From Pseudomonas fluorescens (GTDB taxonomy: Bacteria > Pseudomonadota > Gammaproteobacteria > Pseudomonadales > Pseudomonadaceae), in contig NZ_LACH01000047.1 of assembly GCF_000968015.1 (NCBI RefSeq), positions 1 to 64,000 of the forward strand: a stretch of 64,000 nucleotides of DNA. The letters are read 5' to 3'. How positions within the stretch are numbered: the first letter of the stretch is position 1; each line of letters begins with the position of its first letter. Positions 1-8,542 of the stretch are shown in pieces. The position numbers were made by a program, and so were the translations under genes. Below the pieces are notes generated by a model that had not been told where the DNA came from, searched no databases, and saw nothing but the letters and a program-made list of their open reading frames with translations.

Positions 1-45
1 CCGGGATTCCGTGAAGAACCTAAAAAAAGGGACTGCTACGCAGTC

Positions 46-72
46 CAGCGGGAGCAAGCTCCCTCGCCACAG
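46..72. repeat. single REP-like unit
   Basis: A short palindrome (GGGAGC/GCTCCC core) followed by TCGCCACAGG resembles one arm of the REP family seen as a full inverted pair at 52098-52213. A second small hairpin (GGACTG/CAGTCC, about 30-45) lies just before it. The rest of 1-199 is intergenic and holds nothing else I can identify. Confidence 0.6.
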
Positions 73-199
73 GTTTGTGTCCCATCCCGTCCGCGCAGAC
101 ATGCAGGCCCGCCTGTAAGTTCTGCCAGTTGGAAACCCCCTCTGACTCGGAGTAATGTGCCCGACTGTGTCACCTGATTTTCTCCAAGGAAGTGGAAAT

Positions 200-1348
200 A
201 TGCTGCGTCGCCGCATGCTGATCATGTTGGGTGTTGTTTTGCTGATCGTGCTGGTCCTGGGCGGTTACAAAGCCTTCTCCATCTATACGATGATTCAGGG
301 CTTTGCTGTGCCGAAACCCGCGATCAGTGTCGCCGTGGCCACGGCCACCGAACGGCCGTGGCAAGCCCGCCTGCCCACCGTCGGCACGCTCAAGGCGCTG
401 CAAGGCGTGGACCTGAGCCTGGAGACCGACGGCACCGTCATCGATTTGCGGTTCGAGTCAGGGCAGAAGGTCAAGGTCGGCCAACCGCTGCTGCAACTTG
501 ATAGCGTGGTAGAAACCGCCCTGCTCGAAACCGCTCAGGCCGACTTGGGTCTGGCGCAGCTCAATTACGGTCGCGGCAGCCAATTGGTGGGCAGCCAGGC
601 CATCTCCAAAGGCGAATTCGACCGGCTCTCGGCGGTGTTGCAAAAGAGCCGGGCCACGGTCAATCAGCTCAAGGCGGCGCTGGCCAAAAAACGCTTGCTC
701 GCACCGTTCAGCGGGACCATCGGCATTCGTCAGGTGGACATCGGTGACTATCTCGCCAGCGGCACCATGATTGCCACCCTGCAAGACCTCAGCAGCCTCT
801 ATGTAGACTTCTTCGTGCCCGAGCAGTCGGTGCCGAAGATCGCCCTCGGCCAACCGGTGCAGATCGTGGTCGCGGCCTACCCGACACAAACCTTCCCCGG
901 CACCATCAGCGCGATCAACCCGAAAGTCGAAAACAGCACGCGCAACGTTCAGGTCCGCGCAACCCTGGCCAATCCCGACGGCAAACTGCTGCCGGGGATG
1001 TTCGCCAGCCTGCAAGTGTTGTTGCCCGACCCGCAGCCGCGCATCGTCGTGCCGGAAAGTGCGATCACTTACACGCTGTACGGCAACTCGCTCTATGTCG
1101 TCGCGCAGAAAAAAACCGAAGACGGCAGCCTGGAAAAAGACGACAAGGGCCAACCGATCCTGATCGCCGAACGGCGTTTCATCGAAACCGGCGAGCGCCG
1201 TGACGGGCAGGTGATGATCACCAAAGGCGTGCAGAATGGCGAAAAAGTGGTCACGGCCGGTCAGATCAAACTGGACAACGGCGCACACATTGCGATCAGC
1301 GACGACAAGACCTTAGCCGAGAAGAACAGCCCGCCGCGCGCGGACTGA
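200..1348 (+). CDS. RND efflux periplasmic adaptor (membrane fusion protein)
   Basis: This is the periplasmic adaptor of a tripartite RND multidrug pump, linking the inner-membrane permease encoded next door to an outer-membrane channel. The product is 382 residues. It has one N-terminal membrane anchor (about residues 5-25), then a barrel-sandwich (lipoyl-like) half, a helical hairpin, the second lipoyl half ending near 'LLAPFSGTIGIRQVDIGDY', and a beta-barrel plus membrane-proximal domain. The start at 200 is chosen over an in-frame upstream codon at 155 because AAGGAAG sits at normal spacing before it. The permease gene begins 13 bases downstream, so the two form an operon. No outer-membrane factor gene is present, so the pump probably borrows an OprM/TolC-type channel. 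The exact pump name (MexH-, MdtA-like) is not resolved. Confidence 0.93.
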   Translation: MLRRRMLIMLGVVLLIVLVLGGYKAFSIYTMIQGFAVPKPAISVAVATATERPWQARLPTVGTLKALQGVDLSLETDGTVIDLRFESGQKVKVGQPLLQLDSVVETALLETAQADLGLAQLNYGRGSQLVGSQAISKGEFDRLSAVLQKSRATVNQLKAALAKKRLLAPFSGTIGIRQVDIGDYLASGTMIATLQDLSSLYVDFFVPEQSVPKIALGQPVQIVVAAYPTQTFPGTISAINPKVENSTRNVQVRATLANPDGKLLPGMFASLQVLLPDPQPRIVVPESAITYTLYGNSLYVVAQKKTEDGSLEKDDKGQPILIAERRFIETGERRDGQVMITKGVQNGEKVVTAGQIKLDNGAHIAISDDKTLAEKNSPPRAD

Positions 1349-1361
1349 TCAAGGAATCCCC

Positions 1362-4300
1362 ATGGCTTTTACCGACCCGTTCATCCGCCGCCCGGTGCTC
1401 GCCACCGTGGTCAGCCTGTTGATTGTGCTGCTGGGCTTCCAGGCCTGGAGCAAGTTGCCGCTGCGCCAATACCCACAAATGGAAAACGCCCTGATCACGG
1501 TGACCACCGCTTATCCCGGGGCCAACGCCGAAACCATTCAGGGCTACATCACCCAACCAATGCAACAAAGTCTGGCGAGCGCCGAAGGCATCGACTACAT
1601 GACGTCGGTCAGTCGCCAGAACTTCTCGGTGATCTCGATCTACGCGCGCATCGGCTCCAACAGCGACCGCTTGTTCACCGAACTGCTGGCCAAAGCCAAC
1701 GAGGTGAAGAACCAGCTGCCTCAGGACGCCGAAGACCCGGTACTGAGCAAGGAAGCCGCCGACGCCTCGGCGCTGATGTACATCAGCTTCTTCAGCAAGG
1801 AGCTGAGCAACCCGCAAATTACCGACTACCTGTCACGGGTCATCCAGCCAAAACTGGCGACCCTGCCGGGCATGGCCGAAGCCGAGATTCTCGGCAACCA
1901 GGTGTTCGCCATGCGTCTGTGGCTGGACCCGGTCAAGCTCGCCGGTTTCGGCCTGAGTGCCAGCGACGTGACCGATGCCGTGCGCAAATACAACTTCCTC
2001 TCCGCCGCCGGTGAAGTGAAAGGCGAGTACGTCGTCACCAGCATCAATGCCAACACCGAGCTCAAGTCCGCCGAAGCCTTTGCCGCGATTCCGCTCAAGG
2101 TCGAGGGCGACAGTCGCGTGCTGCTCAGCGATGTGGCGCGGGTTGAAATGGGTGCGGAAAACTACAATTCGATCAGTTCCTTCGGCGGCACCCCTTCGGT
2201 GTACATCGGCATCAAGGCCACGCCCGGCGCCAACCCGCTGGACGTGATCAGGGAAGTGCGCAAGATCATGCCGGAGCTGGAAGCCCAGCTGCCGCCGAAC
2301 CTCAAAGGTGAAATCGCCTACGACGCCACGCTGTTCATCCAGGCCTCGATCAACGAGGTGATCAAAACATTGTTCGAAGCGGTGCTGATCGTCATCGTGG
2401 TGGTGTTCCTGTTCCTCGGCGCGCTGCGTTCGGTGGTGATCCCGGTGGTCACTATCCCGCTGTCGATGATCGGCGTGATGTTCTTCATGCAGATGATGGG
2501 CTACTCGATCAATCTGCTGACATTGCTGGCGATGGTATTGGCCATCGGCCTGGTGGTGGACGACGCCATCGTGGTGGTGGAAAACATCCACCGGCACATC
2601 GAAGAAGGCAAGACGCCGCTGGATGCGGCCATCGAAGGCGCCCGGGAAATCGCCATGCCGGTGGTCTCGATGACCATCACCCTGGCGGCGGTCTATGCGC
2701 CGATCGGCTTCCTGACGGGGCTCACGGGGGCGCTGTTCAAGGAGTTCGCCCTGACCCTGGCTGGCGCGGTGGTGATCTCCGGCATCGTCGCCCTGACCCT
2801 GTCGCCAATGATGTGCGCCTTCCTGCTGCGTCACGACGAAAACCCCAGCGGCCTTGCCCATCGCCTGGACCTGATTTTCGAAGGCCTCAAGCGCCGTTAC
2901 CAAAGCATGCTCCACGGCACCCTCAACACCCGGCCGGTGGTGCTGGTGTTCGCGGTGATCGTGCTGTGCCTGATTCCGGTGCTGCTCACGTTCACCAAGT
3001 CGGAACTGGCGCCCGACGAGGACCAGGGCGTCATTTTCATGATGGCCAACGCCCCGCAACCGGCCAACCTCGACTACCTGAGCACCTACACCGACGAGTT
3101 CGTCACGATCTTCAAGACGTTTCCAGAGTACTACTCGTCGTTCCAGATCAATGGCTTCAACGGCGTGCAATCGGGGATCGGCGGCTTCCTGCTCAAGCCG
3201 TGGAACGAGCGCAGCCGCACTCAGATGCAAATCCTGCCCGAGGTGCAGAGCAAACTGGAGAGCATTTCCGGGCTGCAGATCTTCGGCTTCAACCTGCCTT
3301 CCCTGCCCGGCACCGGCGAGGGGCTGCCGTTTCAGTTCGTCATCAACTCCGCCAACGATTACGAGTCGCTGCTGCAAGTGACCGACCGAGTGAAAAAGCG
3401 GGCAGCGGAGTCCGGCAAGTTCGCCTTCGTCGACCTCGACCTGGCGTTCGACAAACCTGAAGTGGTGGTGGATATCGATCGCGCCAAGGCTGCGCAGATG
3501 GGTGTTTCCATGCAGGACCTGGGCGGGACGCTCGCGACATTGCTGGGTGAGGCGGAGATCAACCGTTTCACCATTGAAGGTCGCAGCTACAAAGTCATCG
3601 CGCAGGTCGAACGGCCCTTCCGGGATAACCCCGACTGGCTGAACAATTATTACGTCAAGAACACCCAAGGCGAACTGCTGGCCCTGTCGACCCTGATCAC
3701 CGTGACCGACCGGGCGCGTCCACGGCAGTTGAATCAGTTCCAGCAACTCAACTCGGCCATCCTGTCCGGGGTGCCGCTGGTCAGCATGGGTGAAGCCATC
3801 GATACCGTGCGCCAGATCGCTCGGGAAGAGGCGCCGGTGGGTTATGCCTTCGACTATGCCGGCGCATCCCGACAATACGTCCAGGAAGGCAGTGCGCTGT
3901 GGGTCACCTTCGCCCTGGCGCTCGCGATCATTTTCCTGGTACTGGCCGCCCAGTTCGAAAGCTTTCGCGATCCGCTGGTGATTCTGGTGACCGTACCCTT
4001 GTCGATCTGTGGTGCGCTGATCCCGCTGTTCCTGGGCTGGTCGAGCATGAACATCTACACCCAGGTCGGCCTGGTGACGTTGATCGGGCTGATCAGCAAA
4101 CACGGAATCCTGATCGTCGAATTCGCCAACCAGTTACGTAAGGACAAAGGCCTGACGCCGCGCGAGGCCGTGGAGGAAGCGGCGGCCATTCGTCTGCGTC
4201 CGGTGTTGATGACCACTGCTGCGATGGTGTTCGGCATGGTGCCGTTGATCATCGCCACGGGGGCGGGCGCCGTCAGCCGGTTCGACATCGGCACGGTAAT

Positions 4301-4400
4301 CGCCACGGGGATGTCGATCGGGACGTTGTTTACGTTGTTTGTGCTGCCGTGTGTGTACACACTTTTGGCAAAACCCGATAAACCTAAAGAACACACATAA
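1362..4400 (+). CDS. RND efflux permease, HAE1 family
   Basis: This inner-membrane proton/drug antiporter is 1012 residues, close to the usual length for the family. It begins with the typical 'FIRRPVLATVVSLLIVLLG' first membrane helix. The proton-relay aspartates appear as the adjacent pair D400-D401 in 'AIGLVVDDAIVVVENIH', equivalent to the paired Asp of AcrB helix 4. Two large periplasmic loops and duplicated helix bundles follow the RND fold. It is co-transcribed with the adaptor and ends before a REP pair and a bidirectional terminator. The substrate cannot be read from sequence. The protein looks closest to single-component MexI/MexK-like Pseudomonas permeases, but I do not assign a name. 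Confidence 0.95.
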   Translation: MAFTDPFIRRPVLATVVSLLIVLLGFQAWSKLPLRQYPQMENALITVTTAYPGANAETIQGYITQPMQQSLASAEGIDYMTSVSRQNFSVISIYARIGSNSDRLFTELLAKANEVKNQLPQDAEDPVLSKEAADASALMYISFFSKELSNPQITDYLSRVIQPKLATLPGMAEAEILGNQVFAMRLWLDPVKLAGFGLSASDVTDAVRKYNFLSAAGEVKGEYVVTSINANTELKSAEAFAAIPLKVEGDSRVLLSDVARVEMGAENYNSISSFGGTPSVYIGIKATPGANPLDVIREVRKIMPELEAQLPPNLKGEIAYDATLFIQASINEVIKTLFEAVLIVIVVVFLFLGALRSVVIPVVTIPLSMIGVMFFMQMMGYSINLLTLLAMVLAIGLVVDDAIVVVENIHRHIEEGKTPLDAAIEGAREIAMPVVSMTITLAAVYAPIGFLTGLTGALFKEFALTLAGAVVISGIVALTLSPMMCAFLLRHDENPSGLAHRLDLIFEGLKRRYQSMLHGTLNTRPVVLVFAVIVLCLIPVLLTFTKSELAPDEDQGVIFMMANAPQPANLDYLSTYTDEFVTIFKTFPEYYSSFQINGFNGVQSGIGGFLLKPWNERSRTQMQILPEVQSKLESISGLQIFGFNLPSLPGTGEGLPFQFVINSANDYESLLQVTDRVKKRAAESGKFAFVDLDLAFDKPEVVVDIDRAKAAQMGVSMQDLGGTLATLLGEAEINRFTIEGRSYKVIAQVERPFRDNPDWLNNYYVKNTQGELLALSTLITVTDRARPRQLNQFQQLNSAILSGVPLVSMGEAIDTVRQIAREEAPVGYAFDYAGASRQYVQEGSALWVTFALALAIIFLVLAAQFESFRDPLVILVTVPLSICGALIPLFLGWSSMNIYTQVGLVTLIGLISKHGILIVEFANQLRKDKGLTPREAVEEAAAIRLRPVLMTTAAMVFGMVPLIIATGAGAVSRFDIGTVIATGMSIGTLFTLFVLPCVYTLLAKPDKPKEHT

Positions 4401-4402
4401 CC

Positions 4403-4520
4403 TGTGGGAGCGAGCTTGGTCCGGGCGGCGTTCCGACGATAGCGGTGTAAAAGTCACCTCATCGCTGAATGTGCCACCGTCATCGTCGGAACGCCGCCCG
4501 GACCAAGCTCGCTCCCACAT
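4403..4520. repeat. inverted REP pair, variant arms
   Basis: Two arms starting GTGGGAGCGAGCTTGGTCCG and ending in its reverse complement flank about 45 bases of loop. The arms differ from the common form by carrying GGGCGGCGTTCCGACGAT instead of TGCTCGCGAT. The same variant recurs near 38816-38850. Confidence 0.85.
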
Positions 4521-4550
4521 GGACGGTGTAAGGCTCGAAATTCGGCCATA

Positions 4551-4580
4551 AAAAAGGCCTCGCATTAGCGAGGCCTTTTA
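4551..4580. terminator. bidirectional terminator
   Basis: The hairpin AAAAAGGCCTCGC-atta-GCGAGGCCTTTTA can act on both strands. It ends the RND operon on the plus strand and the 4598-4825 gene on the minus strand. Confidence 0.85.
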
Positions 4581-4597
4581 TTTGGGCTTCAATCTGT

Positions 4598-4825
4598 TCA
4601 ACTCTGTGGCCTCAATCCTTGAGAAAGGCCGAACATGAACAGCAATAAATCATGATCGGGTTGGGTTGCCACGGATGCCTTCGCAACCCGGGGCAATGGA
4701 CAGTGTGCGTCGCCGTTCACTGAACTGAGGACTTGCGTGCGGGGCTGCTCCCAAGCCGCCACCGCTAGTGAAGCAACTGCCAAGGCTCCTATTAAAAATA
4801 CACCTCGTGCAATTTCGAGTTTCAT
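4598..4825 (-). CDS. small exported protein of unknown function
   Basis: The product is 75 residues with a hydrophobic N-terminus (about residues 7-23) that looks like a signal peptide ending at AVAA, followed by a polar tail. I do not recognise the family. The ATG lies two bases after the wapQ stop codon, with AAGGG upstream, so it is probably translated from the orf222-wapQ transcript. A bidirectional terminator follows it. Similar small genes in Pseudomonas genomes are sometimes labelled multidrug transporter because of the RND neighbour, but nothing in the sequence supports that. Confidence 0.6.
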   Translation of the reverse strand: MKLEIARGVFLIGALAVASLAVAAWEQPRTQVLSSVNGDAHCPLPRVAKASVATQPDHDLLLFMFGLSQGLRPQS

Positions 4826-4827
4826 TG

Positions 4828-5541
4828 CTATAAGCCCTTGATAGCGCTGCCAAACGCCGTCTTATAAAGGTAGACGAGTTTCTGCCAGTCTGTCGTGCTG
4901 AACGACGAGTGGCGACGCAGTTGCTTCATGTCATGAGTAGCCGCTTGCCGGGCGGTCAAACGCTGCCGACATTTCTCCAGATCAATCAAGGCCACTTCAA
5001 CGTTGGCAGCCTCGCCTTCACCGGTGACGCGCACGAATACGTGCTTGGCATAAAGGCAGCTGTGCTGCCAGCGGCCCTTGTGCATCCGGGCCAGGTTCTC
5101 GGCCAGTTCCTTCAACACTCGATCATGCACAGCCTCACCATGATGCTCGCGACCGCCGCCAGCGTACCAATGGTCGATTTCCTCGAAGCCGTCCAGCGCC
5201 TTGGTGATCAGCAATGCGCGCCATTTATGCACCGGATCGCGCTGTGCACCGCAGAAAACGATTTCCGGAACGCGAACGTCGAGCAGGTTCAGGCCGATGA
5301 GCGCATCGCGCTCGCGCAACACCGTCGGCCGACCGAACGGGTGCAGCAAGCTGCGATGGATATGCCCGGATTGACGTTTAACGTACAGCAGCTGTCCATT
5401 GCCGCTCACGACGCGCTGCACACCGCTTTCGCCACCGCGACGGGCGTTGGGTTCTTCTACCCATTCACCGCGCTGATTCCAAAAATAATCGAAGCGGTCC
5501 TGGGGAGCGACTTCCGTTTCTGCTGCACATTGCACTGCCAT
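4828..5541 (-). CDS. wapQ: InaA/WapQ-family lipopolysaccharide kinase
   Basis: The product is a 237-residue protein of the WaaP/Kdo-kinase-like InaA family, thought to phosphorylate core heptose of LPS at the cytoplasmic face. Visible features are a lysine strand 'LYVKRQSGH', a metal-binding-like 'VALIDLEKCRQ', and the loop 'QHSCLYAKHVFV' where WaaP has HRDCY, so the usual catalytic Asp is absent. The start at 5541 is chosen over longer in-frame versions because AAGAGG precedes it, and the preceding methyltransferase gene stops four bases earlier. In P. fluorescens WCS365 the pair orf222-inaA/wapQ lies beside colRS and contributes to outer-membrane integrity and root colonisation. The same layout is seen here. 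Confidence 0.85.
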   Translation of the reverse strand: MAVQCAAETEVAPQDRFDYFWNQRGEWVEEPNARRGGESGVQRVVSGNGQLLYVKRQSGHIHRSLLHPFGRPTVLRERDALIGLNLLDVRVPEIVFCGAQRDPVHKWRALLITKALDGFEEIDHWYAGGGREHHGEAVHDRVLKELAENLARMHKGRWQHSCLYAKHVFVRVTGEGEAANVEVALIDLEKCRQRLTARQAATHDMKQLRRHSSFSTTDWQKLVYLYKTAFGSAIKGL

Positions 5542-5545
5542 TCTG

Positions 5546-6217
5546 TTACCTCTTGCGTAATACGTAGACCCGCCACATGGCATAGAGCGGTAAAAAGTCC
5601 AGTTGTTCCTGAATAAGAAAACCCGCCTGTTCGAATTCCTTTTCAACCGTAGCAGCCGGTAACACAAATCGATTTTGGTAACCTACATGCCCACGGGTTC
5701 TCTCAAGCCGCTTGCGTTTCCACGCTTTGAAATTGCCGTCCACCCACAAAGAAAGGATCACGCTGTCGCGAGTGACTCGCTCGAACTCGCGCAAAATAGC
5801 CAGTCGATGCTCGGCTTCACCGATGTGATGGAGCAAACGCATGCAGAAAATGGTGTCGACGGCGTTATCAGGCAAGGCGATGTCGAATGCAGAAGTGTGC
5901 AAGGGTTGTACCCGTTTCACCACCTCGGCAGGTTGCGCCTGCATGGCAATCCTCAGCATGGACTCGGAGTTGTCAGCCCCAATGATCGCACGATTGGTTT
6001 TTTCCGCCAGCAATGGCCAAAAGCGCCCTGCTCCGCAGGGTAAATCGAGGATCAGCCCGGGCTCGCCGGCCAGTGCCAACGCCTTGCGCGCCAGTTGCTC
6101 GTCACGCCAGTGGGACAGACGGCGGCCAAGGCCATCCTGGTGTTTGCGCAGGTATCGTTGAGCGTGTTGATCGTCGTATTTTTCGGAAAAATCCAGTTTG
6201 ATCGGGCCGTCCATCAT
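5546..6217 (-). CDS. class I SAM-dependent methyltransferase (orf222/warA type)
   Basis: This predicted SAM methyltransferase has motif I 'LILDLPCGAGRFWPLL', an acidic strand 'IIGADNSESML', and the post-motif 'DTIFCMRLLHHI'. Two consecutive ATGs (6217 and 6214) follow AGGAAA at workable spacing. The second gives exactly 222 residues, matching the published name orf222 of WCS365. It is first in an operon with wapQ and the small exported protein. A candidate ColR operator lies 70-85 bases upstream, so ColRS control is likely. The substrate is unknown. Its role in LPS or envelope modification is inferred from its neighbours. Confidence 0.88.
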   Translation of the reverse strand: MMDGPIKLDFSEKYDDQHAQRYLRKHQDGLGRRLSHWRDEQLARKALALAGEPGLILDLPCGAGRFWPLLAEKTNRAIIGADNSESMLRIAMQAQPAEVVKRVQPLHTSAFDIALPDNAVDTIFCMRLLHHIGEAEHRLAILREFERVTRDSVILSLWVDGNFKAWKRKRLERTRGHVGYQNRFVLPAATVEKEFEQAGFLIQEQLDFLPLYAMWRVYVLRKR

Positions 6218-6285
6218 CAAGGTTTCCTGAGCTGCTGACGGCACCTATGGTAGATAGCGCCGTGTCAGCGGCAGGTCATGCCGCT

Positions 6286-6301
6286 GTGAAAAAAACGTCA
6301 T
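6286..6301 (-). promoter_or_regulatory. candidate ColR-binding site upstream of orf222-wapQ
   Basis: Read on the minus strand the site is ATGACGTTTTTTTCAC. The published ColR consensus as I recall it is YYNASNNYTTTTTCAC. It matches at all defined positions except the first. The adjacent colRS genes and the regulated operon make the placement sensible. Confidence 0.65.
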
Positions 6302-6367
6302 GTAAAATCCCGAATTATTTCGAGGTTTTACAGCGCGGCAACCAAGGCTCTGGGCCGTTGCGAGCGA

Positions 6368-7651
6368 TCAGCTCACATCCGACAAACACAACTCCACCTG
6401 AAAGCGACAGCCGTTGGGCTCCATGTTCGTCAGGCTGACGCTCCAACCCTGGTTTTCGCAGATCCGTTGCACCAGCGAAAGTCCCAGCCCCAGGCCTTCG
6501 CCGCGTTTCTCGCTGCCCCGCACGAACGGCTCGAACATCGCCTCGCGTTTTTCTTCGGGAATACCCACGCCACTGTCTTCGACGATGAAGCCGGTGGCTG
6601 TCAGCGTCAGGCGAATAAACCCGCGCTCGGTGTAATGCAGCGCATTACGCAGCAGGTTGCCCATGACCGCGTGCAGAAGGGTTGCGTTGAAGCAGGTGTT
6701 TACCGGATTGCCCGGTTCAAAGATCAGCGCCAGCCCCTTGGCCTCGATCGGCTCGCGCCACAGATTGAGCAGTCCATCGGCGACCTGGTTCAGGGTCTGC
6801 TGGGGCGACATGCTGGCGTCTTCACGTTGTGCGCGGGCCAACATCAGAAAGGTTTGCACCAGCTCGCGCATCTCTTCACAGGCGCGGGCGATTCGCTCTA
6901 CCTGAGCACGTCCACGCTGATCGATGCCAGGGTTTTCCAGCAGCAGCTCGCAGGAACTGGCCAGCACCATCAATGGCGTGCGCAACTCGTGGCTGACGTC
7001 ACTGGTGAACAAACGCTCGCGGGTCAACGCCTGGCGCAAGCGCCCGAGGGTGGCGTCGAAGGCCACGGCCAACTCGCCCACCTCATCAGCGGCGTAATCC
7101 GGTGCCAAGGGTGGTGCCAGACCTAACAATTGGTCACGGTGACGGACCTGGCGGGCCAGTCGCACCACGGGCGCCATCACTTTGCGCGCCAGTATCCAGC
7201 CGAGAAACACCGCCAATGCCAGACTCAGAACGAAGCCCACCAGCACCACGGCAAACAGCACCCGTTCACGCTCTTCGAAATCGCTCTGATCCTGCAACAG
7301 CACATAATGCCGGCCGTCGACGACTTCGACCATCGCGTGGTACGACAGCTGCTCACGAAACACTTCGTGAAAACCCGGCTCCAGATGGCGTAAATCCTTG
7401 GGCAACTGAAAATCGCCCGGCCCGCCACTGAAATAGAACAGCTGGTCCGGCTCGGGACGATGGCTCCAGTCCGACACGCTGTCCATCAGCAACAGCCGTT
7501 GTAAATCGCCCCCCAGACCTGCCGAAATCAGTTTTTCTTCCACCAGGTGCACGGTCGCCACAATGCCCATGGCGAAGGCCCCTGCCACCAATGCGCTCAT
7601 CAGCGCAAAGGCAATGATGATCCGTTGAGCAAGGCTCTGCTTAAACTCCAT
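6368..7651 (-). CDS. colS: sensor histidine kinase ColS
   Basis: ColS is a membrane sensor kinase of 427 residues. It has an N-terminal helix, a periplasmic sensor of about 115 residues, a second helix (near 131-155), HAMP, HisKA with 'SDVSHELRTPLMV' (His221), and HATPase with 'NLLRNALHYTE' and 'GLGLGLSLVQRI'. The periplasmic residues reported to bind Fe3+/Zn2+ in P. putida ColS appear at matching positions: H35, E38, E96, H105 and an ExxE at E126/E129. The start at 7651 overlaps the end of colR by 11 bases, so the pair is translationally coupled. It senses excess metal and phosphorylates ColR to adjust the envelope. Confidence 0.93.
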   Translation of the reverse strand: MEFKQSLAQRIIIAFALMSALVAGAFAMGIVATVHLVEEKLISAGLGGDLQRLLLMDSVSDWSHRPEPDQLFYFSGGPGDFQLPKDLRHLEPGFHEVFREQLSYHAMVEVVDGRHYVLLQDQSDFEERERVLFAVVLVGFVLSLALAVFLGWILARKVMAPVVRLARQVRHRDQLLGLAPPLAPDYAADEVGELAVAFDATLGRLRQALTRERLFTSDVSHELRTPLMVLASSCELLLENPGIDQRGRAQVERIARACEEMRELVQTFLMLARAQREDASMSPQQTLNQVADGLLNLWREPIEAKGLALIFEPGNPVNTCFNATLLHAVMGNLLRNALHYTERGFIRLTLTATGFIVEDSGVGIPEEKREAMFEPFVRGSEKRGEGLGLGLSLVQRICENQGWSVSLTNMEPNGCRFQVELCLSDVS

Positions 7652-8324
7652 CACGGCCCTCGGCCAAGCGGTAACCCACACCGTGCACGGTTTGCAGCAA
7701 CGGTTTGGCGAACGGCTTGTCGATCACCTGGCGCAATTGATGGACGTGGCTGCGCAGGCTGTCGCTGTCCGGGCAGTCATCGCCCCACAGCGCCTCTTCG
7801 AGAATTTCCCGACGCAGCACATGAGGACTTTTCTGCATCAACACGGCCAGCAACTTCAGGCCCACCGGGTTGAGTTTGAGCAGACGACCTTCGCGGGTGA
7901 CTTCCAGGGTGTCGAGGTCGTAGTTCAGATCGCCGACCTGTAAAGTACGGCGACCGCCACCCTGGGTGCGACGCATGACCGCCTCGATGCGCGCCGCCAA
8001 TTCAGACAGGGCAAAGGGTTTGATCAGGTAATCATCGGCACCGGATTTGAAGCCTTGCAGCCGGTCGTCCAATTGATCGCGAGCGGTGAGCATGATCACC
8101 GGCGTGTCGCGGCGCGCGTCTTCACGCAGACGTTTGCACAGGGTGTAACCGTCGATGCCAGGCAACATGATGTCGAGTACGATCAAGTCGTAATGCTCGG
8201 TGGCCGCCAGGTGCAAGCCTGACAAGCCGTCCTGCGCGCAATCCACGGTATAACCTTTGAGCCCCAGGTAATCGGCCAGATTGGCCAGGATATCGCGGTT
8301 GTCTTCAACCAATAGAATTCGCAT
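7641..8324 (-). CDS. colR: response regulator ColR
   Basis: ColR is an OmpR-family regulator of 227 residues. It has a receiver domain with acidic pair E7/D8, phospho-acceptor D51 in 'LIVLDIMLPG' and conserved K near 'GADDYLIKPFA'. A C-terminal winged helix ends in 'QTVHGVGYRLAEG'. It is transcribed with colS. Two sites resembling its published operator lie in this window: one before orf222-wapQ, and one in the 218-base gap between colR and the divergent PAP2 gene. In P. putida and P. fluorescens ColR controls envelope and LPS-modifying genes. Confidence 0.93.
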   Translation of the reverse strand: MRILLVEDNRDILANLADYLGLKGYTVDCAQDGLSGLHLAATEHYDLIVLDIMLPGIDGYTLCKRLREDARRDTPVIMLTARDQLDDRLQGFKSGADDYLIKPFALSELAARIEAVMRRTQGGGRRTLQVGDLNYDLDTLEVTREGRLLKLNPVGLKLLAVLMQKSPHVLRREILEEALWGDDCPDSDSLRSHVHQLRQVIDKPFAKPLLQTVHGVGYRLAEGRDGV

Positions 8325-8441
8325 GGGTATCTCCTGCGTACACAGTAACGGCCGTCTTGGCCCGCGCAGCTTAAGGCCAAGTGTGGCTGAGGGCTAGGAC
8401 TGCGTGCAGTTGTAATTCCCCCCCATAAACCCGGGGCGGCT

Positions 8442-8457
8442 TCAACGACTTTTTCAC
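8442..8457 (+). promoter_or_regulatory. candidate ColR-binding site upstream of PAP2 gene
   Basis: TCAACGACTTTTTCAC matches the recalled ColR consensus YYNASNNYTTTTTCAC at every defined position. It lies 85 bases before the PAP2 phosphatase start and about 120 bases before colR on the opposite strand. Confidence 0.75.
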
Positions 8458-8542
8458 TATCGATTCACACGCTGACAACAGCATCAGGCTCAAACTCCGC
8501 GCCGCTGCGTTTTCAGAACATTTCACCGACCAAGGAACTGCC

